Source: Merluccius polli
Taxonomy: Eukaryota > Chordata > Actinopteri > Gadiformes > Merlucciidae
NCBI GenBank assembly: GCA_030340625.1
Contig: JAOPHQ010003695.1
Location: 310,001 to 374,000 of the forward strand
Reading direction: 5' to 3'
DNA length: 64,000 nucleotides
The notes beneath the pieces were generated by a model. It did no database searches. It was not told the DNA's origin and saw only the letters and a list, made by a program, of their open reading frames with translations. Each line of letters begins with the position of its first letter. Positions within the stretch are counted from its first letter, which is position 1. Shown in pieces: positions 56,454 to 64,000 of the stretch. Both the position numbers and the translations under genes were made by a program.

Positions 56454-58496
56454 ACTGCACTCTTCTGTTTCCTGATGTTTTTATTTTTCTGAAAAATGCT
56501 TGGTTTTCACCGAACCTGTAGTCATATCGTATCGTATCGATATCGAGATATCTGGCATGAATATCGTGATATGAAATTTTGTCCATATCGTTCAGCCCTA
56601 TTGGATACCACACCCCCTGGATCCCGAAGGGCAGTATTTCTCCCCCGCAACTGGGTTGAGATACAGAGAGTGGGGTGGAGCTTTCAAAACCTGACACTCA
56701 CTGCACCAAATGGGTGATAACAAGGAGTCACCATCAGAGTTCATGCTCCCACAGATGACGTTGGACAACCCACGATTGGCCGGGGTCCCTTCCAACCTTT
56801 GCGCTGCAAATAAGTACGACGAGGGCTGCATAAATAGTGTGGAGCCCCTAGTGGTGACACCCAAATCAACCTACAGGCCGAGGTATCCCCAATACAGGTT
56901 ACGCCAAGTAACCTGTATTATTCTCCAAGAGAGAGAATCGACACCTTGACACAAAGAAGCAGCCACGCCCGGTTTTACCCCCCTTGTCACGGCTGACACA
57001 GCCCCCTCACCGTCACCCCAACACTGAAACCAGAGAGCGGACCCCATCTCTCTCTGGCCTAGGGACAGACATGACCAGAGTCAACATCAAACAGGACCAC
57101 AGACCACGGCACCCCTTTGGGGATGCAGGATGTGAACCATAATTCCATTGCTACTAATCCTTGACTCACGACAAAATGAATATCACCGCCCAAAATGTAA
57201 TTGTCCCATCCATAACACAGATTAAAACCCCGTTCAGGGGTAAATGGTCCACAATAATGACTCCAAAAATACCTGTGTTGTTCGATAATTCCATGATAAT
57301 GGAATTATCATGGATTAATGCATGACGCCGTCAAACATCTACACAAAACTGACTGTTGGATGTGTATGCATGTACCCAGCAGCACCGAGGGGCCAGTAGT
57401 GGCAGCAATTCCACTGTCTCACCAAAAATTTGGAGCTTTAAATCGGCAAAACTTAAGGTCCAATAATGTGACCAATGCTTGCAACGACGCCAAAAATATA
57501 GCATCACTGAACGATTATTACAATAGGATAGAGATTGATAGAGAAAGTGGCAAGGAAACACACACTGGATGGCAACTATGGCGATCTATTGACAGTAAAG
57601 TCCTATGCGCAAATCGGTTGCGTGCCCGGTGTCAGTGAACCACATTGTGGCTGGGCGACATGTAATAGGCCTCATAACATTCCCCGGGTGGAGTGTCTAA
57701 CTACCTAACCTTGTCACGACTAACACCACTATCTCTGCACTCGATCCAGTGTGCTGAACTGAGGTATGACCTCCCACACTTAATTAATCCCACGTTACAA
57801 GGCCCAAAAAGACAGCGTCATCAGTTCATGATAACAGAGTTATATGAGGTTACGGATTGCATAAACCTAGTTCAAATGATCCCCGACCCTGAGGACATTA
57901 TCCAAGTGATAGTAATTGCGTTGGCCAGACACATAAGCTATTTCTAAATGCATCGGCACAGATTAACTCTCAATCATTAACTTTGCCAACCGGCGTGTTT
58001 CTCGCATGCGGCAGGAAGATCTATAGCTATGTCCTGAACCATGCAGAGGGTAAATGTTATTTAGCATACTCAGTCCCAATGCAGTCCCAACGTGTAGTCA
58101 CCCTACAGGAGATACAAGTACTAGACAGACGCCATGCGATACACAAATGTGATACAACTCGTCTCCAGCGATTCTTTGGTGTGGTAATACCTGGGTAATA
58201 CCTGGGTATGGCGTGTATTTAAAGAGCAAAAGGCACTATCCACAGCATTAAAGGACCACATTAACAGCAAAGACAGGGTGGTCACAGCCATTTCTATACA
58301 ACTTGATGAAGTTACTAAGGTGGCACTCCAAAAACATTTGGCTTTCGACATGATCCCTGCGTCGACCAGAGGCGTAGGTAAAATTATAGGTGCAGAATGC
58401 TGCTTGTATGTTCACTCAGCTAACCAATCTGTTAATAAATTCCATAAAGAGAACAAAATATCCTTTTCCCTTTGTTAGGAATGCGATAATCTACTT

Positions 58497-58553
58497 ATTG
58501 TAAGTCACTTTGGACAAAAGTGTCTGCTAAATGCCCTAAATGTAAATGTAAAT
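58497..58553 (+). mobile_element. L2/SINE-type 3' tail insertion
   Basis: TAAGTCACTTTGGACAAAAG with the GTCTGCTAAATG box and AAATGTAAATG repeats; same family as 17,178-17,230, opposite strand. It follows the env relic directly. Confidence 0.65.
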
Positions 58554-59104
58554 AATGTTTTGTCTAGACCTATTAAAAATATTATTAAGTCTGGCAGTAA
58601 TAATTGCGTGCATAAAAGCCTGTATAACCAAATTGTCCACAACCAATCTCCACTCCACTCTTCACCCGGATTAGATTGATCATTGAAATCGAGGTTATAG
58701 ATCATTGGTTGTACCATCGTCCTTAGAAGCGAAGTGGTAGTTATCTGTAGGGATGTGAGGTAATGGTTAAACATGATCTGTTGTAACACATTACTACTTG
58801 CATGTTCCGTTTCATACATACATTTCGTACATCTGTTTTTGTCTAGTGTTACACCTTCTTTGGAAAATGCCTTTGTAAATGTAACACATTATTTTCTGGA
58901 TGAACCTTAATGTGGTTACATTAAATACTTTTATATTCCTGTAACTATTCTGTTTTACTTTAACATTTAGAAGTCTCATCTGTCCTAGATGCAATATCTC
59001 ATAAAGAAATTGCAATGACACACATGTGGTTTGTTGTTGTCTGAGCTCATGAATGCTAGTTGGTGCTCCAGTATAATCGGTCCGCCTGAAACTCATCCAG
59101 TGAG
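58554..59104. other. Unassigned stretch
   Basis: May contain the last part of the env relic; nothing firm. Confidence 0.3.
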
Positions 59105-59128
59105 AAACGTTCCGCGGTGCAAAAATAA

Positions 59129-61595
59129 GTGCGATTAAAATGCGTCAATTCTTCTTCCACGGTTACCGGTGCTATTCAGGGTGCTAGTGCTACCCTGAGC
59201 ACACCTCGCCAATCCACGCTTGCCGAATTTGGTAAACGAATGAGCAAAGCCACCACAGAAAAACTGACAAACTCAATCGCTAAGTGGGTTGCTGCTGATT
59301 GCAGGCCTATTTCAATCGTGGAGGACGAGGGCCTAAAGGAGGCGTTTCAGATAGCGTCATCTGACCCAAATTTCCAGCTACCTTCGAGAACTACGGTGAT
59401 GAAAAGAATCCACCAGCTGTACGGTGATGAAAGGAACACAAAAGAAGAAAAGTTAGCAGGGGCCTGCCATGTCACCCTAACGGGCGATCACTGGACGTCG
59501 GTGAGCAATCATAACTACTTGGGAGTCACAGCACACCTAATCAATAATGAGTGGAAACTAAAGTCTTTTGCTTTAACCGTGAGCAAAACGGTGACCCGCC
59601 ATTATGCCGATGCATGCGCCGAGCAGTTCGATGCTGTGATAAAGGAATGGGAAATAGAAAACAAAGTGACAACGATCGGATCCGAAGAAACATGGTTGCA
59701 GCAGCACGCCAACTGCCTTTCGAGCACATCCCATGTGCTGCACATATGCTGCAAAGAACCATCACAGTCTGCCTTGAGGACAGCAGCTTTGACACCGCCC
59801 TGGCAAAGTGCCGCAAAATAGTAGGGCACTTCAAGCACAGCCCTGCCAGTACAGAAGAACTGCACCAGCAGCAGACTGCCCTCGGACAAGCCAGAGAGCC
59901 CCTGGTTCAAGACATATCCACAAGGTTAGACTGTTTACTACCTATCGGGGTAATTGATTCTGAATAGTTTTCTTGCTCCTGATGAAGGTGTGTGTGTGTG
60001 TGTGTGTGTGGTTCAGTGCAACTACTGTATGTACAACATGCTGCTCAAAACTTACAGTCCCCTGCGGGACTAATGCAGTTTTTGTTTTATTTTACTGAAA
60101 GATGGAATTCGACGCTCTCGATGATCTCACGGTACCTGCGGAACCAGGAGGCTGTGAATGCCACTTTGGCCAGACAGAAGCACAACCTGGCCACACTGAC
60201 CAACCTAGAGTGTAACAAACTACTGTTAAGAATAAATAATAACATATGTATCAACAGGCTGTAATATCTACACATAGCCACAAAGGAATAGAAATAAATA
60301 TATAAGTTGTATTAACCGCACCTGGTCACCAGATGGCGGCACACATAATACACTGGGGGCGGGCACTAAACAATAGCCAATCAGAGCATATTATGCGTCA
60401 TAGAGGCCACGCCTGCCCAGATACTACCAAACTACAGATCCGGGGGGAGGCCAGAAACCCTACAGGCAGCGTATCTGGACAGATACCCAGCTAAGGGTCG
60501 CTCCACGTGCGTGAATTTTACAATTCCTCTCCATTTGCTTGATAGATACCTAAAGCTAAACAAATAAAGTGAGTTAAAGCGATCCTGAGTCGGGGCCTTC
60601 TTCCTCAATGAACATCACTAAAGCTGGAGGTCGTTCTTGAACCCTGCAAGTATGTCCCTCTCTCTCGCTCACTCACTCACTCATACACACACACCACACC
60701 TCTCTCTCTCTCCCCCCCTTTCATACACTCACCTCTCCCTCCCTCCCATACACCACTTTCTCTTTCACTCACTCACTCACACTCTCTCACACACTCTCAC
60801 ATACACATGTCAATAATGATGTGAGTTCATTATTGCCATATTTTTGTTCCACTGCAGAAATGTGACTGAGCTGCTTGGAGGGGACACCTATGTCTCATGC
60901 TCTGTGGTTCTCCCCGCACTCTGCCATCTCAACCGTGTCATGAATCCCACTGATGAGGATCCGGGCTACATGATAAAGTTCAAGGCCACGTTTTCAAAGG
61001 ACCTAGACACACGCATGGCCACCATCAACAACAGATGGCTGAAGGTGGCTACAGCCCTTGACCCGCGATTCAAGGACTTGAAGAGCATACACAAGAATGA
61101 GAGGAATGAGGTATGTGTGTGACTGAGAAGACCAGTGTTCTGCAAGTGCTTTGGTTAGAAAGTCCTATGCAACAAATTAATTTTCCCTCTTTTAAGGTGT
61201 GGACCTGGATTGAGGAGATGCTGCGAGGATCAGAAGCGGGACCTGCTGCTCCTCAACCCACAGAGGACGAGCCAGCAGCAAAGAAGAGCCTCCTCCTGCT
61301 GTGTTCTTCAGACTCCGACTCAGACAAGGAGGAGCTGGGGCCTCTAGCCCACTACAAAGCTGAGCCGTGCATTGGAATGCATGAGTGTCCACTGGAGTGG
61401 TGGGCGGCTCACGCAGGAGCCTATGGACAGCTGTCCTCTCTTGCTCGCAAATACCTGGCTACTCCTGCTACGTCTGTGCCATGTGAGAGACTATTTTCAC
61501 TTGCAGGTAACATCATACAAAAGAAGAGGGCAGCCTTACACTCAGACAATGTAAACAAGCTTGTTTGTCTGAGCAACTGGCTCAAGAAGGCATAA
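59129..61595 (+). pseudogene. ZBED-type hAT transposase, frameshifted and split by LTR
   Basis: First exon 59,129-59,924: end of a BED finger (NSSSTVTGAIQGASA), then STLAEFGKRMS, LTGDHWTSVSNHNYLGVTAH (first Asp) and VTTIGS. A frameshift occurs near 59,685, followed by NMVAAARQLPFEHIPCAAHM (Cys-x2-His). Next exon from 60,102 (WNSTLSMISRYL). The LTR interrupts it at 60,211-60,617; without it the reading continues in frame TNLKLEVVLEPC. Further exons 60,858-61,110 (VTELLGGDTYVS, ATALDPRFKDL) and 61,197-61,595 (EWWAAH, LARKYLATPATSVPCERLFS, the dimerisation motif). All introns have GT-AG ends. Apart from the frameshift, LTR and lost N-terminus the gene is well preserved. Confidence 0.75.
60211..60617 (+). 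mobile_element. Solo LTR, copy 2
   Basis: 407 bp, TGTAACAAAC...AACATCA, flanked by CTAGAG (60,205-60,210) and CTAAAG (60,618-60,623), five of six identical. Its reverse complement matches the 404-bp copy at 3208-4528. AATAAAGTGAG near 60,564 is a probable polyadenylation signal. It disrupts an exon of the hAT transposase. Confidence 0.8.
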
Positions 61596-62283
61596 CGTTG
61601 TCTGTTGTCAGATCCTCTAACGTTAGCTTGGGGTGGGTTTTTGATTTGAGGAGTTGATACTGTAACCCCAGATCCTCTTTTGGATTTGAGTTGTTATGCC
61701 CCAGATACTGTAGCTTTTGATTTTGGTAAACAATGTCATGTTCTCCTGACTTACCTGCTGTGTCAGCAGCAAATGTGGCCTAAGTGATAGGCCTAAAAGA
61801 AATGCCTGTTGGCTTCTTGTTCTTGACTTTGCCTTATTTAGAGGCGTGTTACACTTCTACTATTCATTTTGAATTGCTGTATTGAGTCAGCTTTAGTACT
61901 CATTTTGAATTGAGAGTCTGCTTAAGTGCCTATTTGAGACTCAGCCTTATTTTATTTCTGAATTTTATTTATTTAAGTGTATTTGTATTGCATTTTTGAA
62001 TAATGCACCTGGCCTAATTGGTTTGCTGGGATGTGCTTGACCATTTTCTTTTAAATTTCTTTTATGAAATGCACTTCACCAATAAAAATGTGGATTTCAA
62101 ATCTTCTCTTCTTAGTGTATTCAATTGATTAGTCATGCAATACAATTTTGTAATGTCCTAGAATTCGAATTCTTTATTTGGGTACCTTTAGCAGATATGA
62201 GATTAAAATGCGATTATTTAGATTAATTAATTACAAATCCTGTAATTAATTAGATTAATTTTTTTAATCGCCTGACAGCCCTA
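61596..62283 (+). other. 3' untranslated and terminal part of the hAT
   Basis: AT-rich; AATAAAA at about 62,081 is a candidate polyadenylation signal; ends at the right inverted terminus. Confidence 0.5.
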
Positions 62284-64000
62284 ATCTGAAGTTGATCTTG
62301 CTGCGGTTCATTTGTAAACAGCCACTAAGAGCCAATTGAGGACTGTTATTTTAGCTACCCCCAGGTTGGTTCCGCCTACATTAGTTAACCTGGCCTTTAC
62401 TTGTTGCAATTAGTTTCTGAAGCAAGTAGTTACGTTTTGCAAAGTTTTGGTAGTTTAGTGATTAGTCATCCCCTTTTCTTTATAGCCAGTTTTGTGCGTG
62501 CGTACATGCGTTTTTGAATATAATAAAATACTGTGGTTTCTTTTCCTCTCAGTGTGATGCTTAAAAACATGTTACTAAAGTCAGAGTAGGACTGCTAATC
62601 TTGAATCTGCACATTACTTATAATGAAAGGTAAAAGACTACTTACACTGACTGACTTGCATTACTACATCAAATCTGTGGTTTCTTCATGGAATAATGTG
62701 TTTCAGTAGAATTTAGGTCCCATGTAATGAACATAGCATGTGATTATGGATGGTAGGGCCGCGGCGGTGTGGCAACATCGGAGTGAGAATAGTGCATGTC
62801 GGTGGGGTGAGTGCCCTTTTTTTTGCTTGAGCCCCTGCTCCACAAAATGTCTGTGTACGGCCCTGCGGAGAGTAAACTATTGAGTTCATTTATTTTTGTA
62901 ATTTCCTTTTCTATCACTTTTAACATTGTTCAGTATCATGCTCCAACCATAACCAGAAAGTAATTATTGAATTCATCGTCTGAAATTTTAATGTTCAGAA
63001 TTAAGATTTCAAATTATAATTTTTAATCAATTGGATGTTTTAACTGAAATTAGACATTTAAAAAGAAAAAAATGTTTTTCCGGGATCATTTTTTTCATAT
63101 CAGTTAGATTTAATTTGCTTAAGGTAATTATATACAGCCCAGTTAAGTTGCATGTACACACACTACTGCATCCTCTGTGAAGTCCTGGTGTGAATTGGGA
63201 CAGCTAATTGAGCATTGAAGCATCGTATTAAACGTTAATTGGGTGTGTGTATAGGACCTCTAATGCCTCATCAATAATCTGATCATAGTGAAATGTTGAC
63301 AGATGCGTGAGCCATCTGTCATGAACAGAGTCCAGGCATGCCTCTATTCCTTGTGATGTCTGAGACTTAAGCAAAAACCTGTTATTATGGTCTGCACAAC
63401 TCACACGCCCTAGAATCACGCCGTTGAGAGAGTTATTTTTTTCGTTCCTTGTTGTTTTCTTTTTACTCTTACCATTGGAGGTGGCAATCAAACAATTTCT
63501 TCCTCTGTATTCTGTTTCCCTCCTTTTGAGTGTATTAGAGTGGATGTACAAAATACCAACCCAATGCGTTCTAACACATCTTTTTTAGAACTTTTTGATT
63601 TCCTTAATTCAATGTATTTCCATACTACTTGCCTATAGGCAATAAAAAACGTCTACACAAATTCCAGCTCACAAACAACGTTTTTTTGTTGGTCAGCTGT
63701 TGTGAAAACCAGCCAATGACCTTTTAAGGGTCTGTTTGACCTGCCTTGTCATTTTCTTCCGTTCGCATCATGTCAACTGGTGGGCAGTGCACTTCTGTAC
63801 AGTGGTGGTCACCTGGGGGGGGGGGGTTAACCCTTGTCTTACATTAGCCCATTTTATGCAGACTGTTCAAGCCGGGAATATTATGCCGTTATTCCGCCTC
63901 ACCTTCTGTATAAAAGGGACAGCACAGAATATGGGGGCATTGTTGTTCTGCCTTTAAGCCGGCACGGAGGTAGTAACAAAGCCAAATCGATGTCTGTGTA
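62284..64000. other. Unassigned stretch
   Basis: No gene recognised. The 107-codon antisense frame at 63,228-63,551 shows no familiar domain. A GTTAACC-adjacent G run lies at 63,816-63,826. Confidence 0.35.

Larger units (their letters stand above)
53459..56600 (+). mobile_element. Complete-looking hAT transposon
   Basis: 3142 bp, exact 8-bp duplication TTGGATAC (53,451-53,458 and 56,601-56,608) and 16-bp perfect terminal inverted repeats TAGGGCTGAACGATAT. Subterminal ATATCG-type motifs (TATCGATATCGCGATAT on the left, TATCGATATCGAGATAT on the right) are further candidate transposase sites. It contains a three-exon transposase and an AATAAA at 56,448-56,453. Intron 1 holds GT and G microsatellites and intron 2 a minus-strand LINE tail (about 55,565-55,650). 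Everything needed for mobility is present by inspection. Confidence 0.9.
53300..58478 (+). pseudogene. Endogenous retrovirus env relic, interrupted by a hAT insertion
   Basis: The pieces 53,300-53,458 and 56,609-58,478 are collinear once the hAT and its TTGGATAC duplication are removed. The best evidence is in 58,278-58,440. There a plus-strand frame shows the arrangement of a retroviral transmembrane subunit: a heptad-like helix, an LQ...D segment where the conserved immunosuppressive-type region lies, then a Cys-Cys pair; the first Cys of the usual CX6CC motif is absent. Upstream short frames (56,710-56,949, 57,318-57,638, 57,693-57,947, 57,983-58,198) fit a decayed surface subunit only loosely. 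Many stops and frameshifts; no gag, pol or LTR is attached. It cannot encode a working envelope. Confidence 0.5.
59105..62283 (+). mobile_element. hAT (ZBED-type) element, left end not found, split by a solo LTR
   Basis: The right terminus is TTTAATCGCCTGACAGCCCT plus A, ending at 62,283, with inverted GATTAATTAATTACA subterminal repeats just inside. The left terminus (expected to start TAGGGCTGTCAGGCGAT) is absent upstream of 59,105, so the 5' end seems deleted or replaced. It contains the transposase pseudogene below and a (GT) array in intron 1 (59,988-60,010). Confidence 0.6.

Noticed and set aside
1..64000. CRISPR array, rRNA or tRNA genes, operons, ribosome binding sites
   Set aside because: The DNA is vertebrate in character; no array of unique spacers, no rRNA block and no tRNA-like cloverleaf was recognised by eye. 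A tRNA or microRNA scan could still find small genes I cannot see.

Overview
The window looks like intergenic or intronic DNA from a ray-finned fish, most likely a teleost; the species cannot be fixed from this sequence. The main evidence is the mobile-element community. It holds a nearly complete RTE-clade Rex3 LINE that carries the sequences I recall as the standard fish Rex3 PCR primer sites. It also holds L2/Rex1-type and L1-type LINE pieces, Ty3/Gypsy relics with fish-type domain orders, a retroviral env relic, and an unusually dense set of hAT (BED-finger) DNA transposons and their non-autonomous derivatives. Long CA, GA, TC and poly-C/G microsatellites fill much of the rest. I see no host protein gene, rRNA, tRNA or CRISPR array that I can support.

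Layout. 1-1.58 kb: a long-inverted-repeat element cut by the window edge. 2.8-5.6 kb: remnant of an integrase-type (rve) DNA transposon with long inverted arms, invaded by a solo LTR, a hAT MITE and two further short elements. 7-8.3 kb: TC and CA microsatellites. 9-11.7 kb: an L1 3' fragment and two abutting Gypsy relics. 16.6-20 kb: a degraded antisense L1 whose ORF1 is split by a hAT MITE. 21.3-22.5 and 24.3-25.9 kb: non-autonomous hAT elements, the second inside an older palindromic element. 29.4-32.7 kb: Rex3. 32.9-34.4 kb: hAT pseudogene. 36.6-38.7 kb: 5'-truncated LINE with a 581-codon open RT region. 40.0-44.9 kb: an L2 fragment carrying a five-level nest (LTR, then hAT, then TIR element, then a smaller hAT). 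47.5-49.2 kb: GA minisatellite. 51.5-52.6 kb: non-autonomous hAT retaining a 5' exon. 52.7-58.5 kb: hAT pseudogene, then a retroviral env relic interrupted by a complete-looking hAT (53,459-56,600). 59.1-62.3 kb: another hAT transposase gene split by a second copy of the solo LTR seen near 3-4.5 kb.

The coding sequences act in transposition, not in a host pathway. The one element that looks able to encode a full product is the hAT at 53,459-56,600: 16-bp perfect TIRs, an exact 8-bp target duplication and three exons that keep one open frame of about 620 codons. Boundaries marked with matched target duplications were read directly from the sequence. Family names rest on remembered protein motifs and were not checked by any search.
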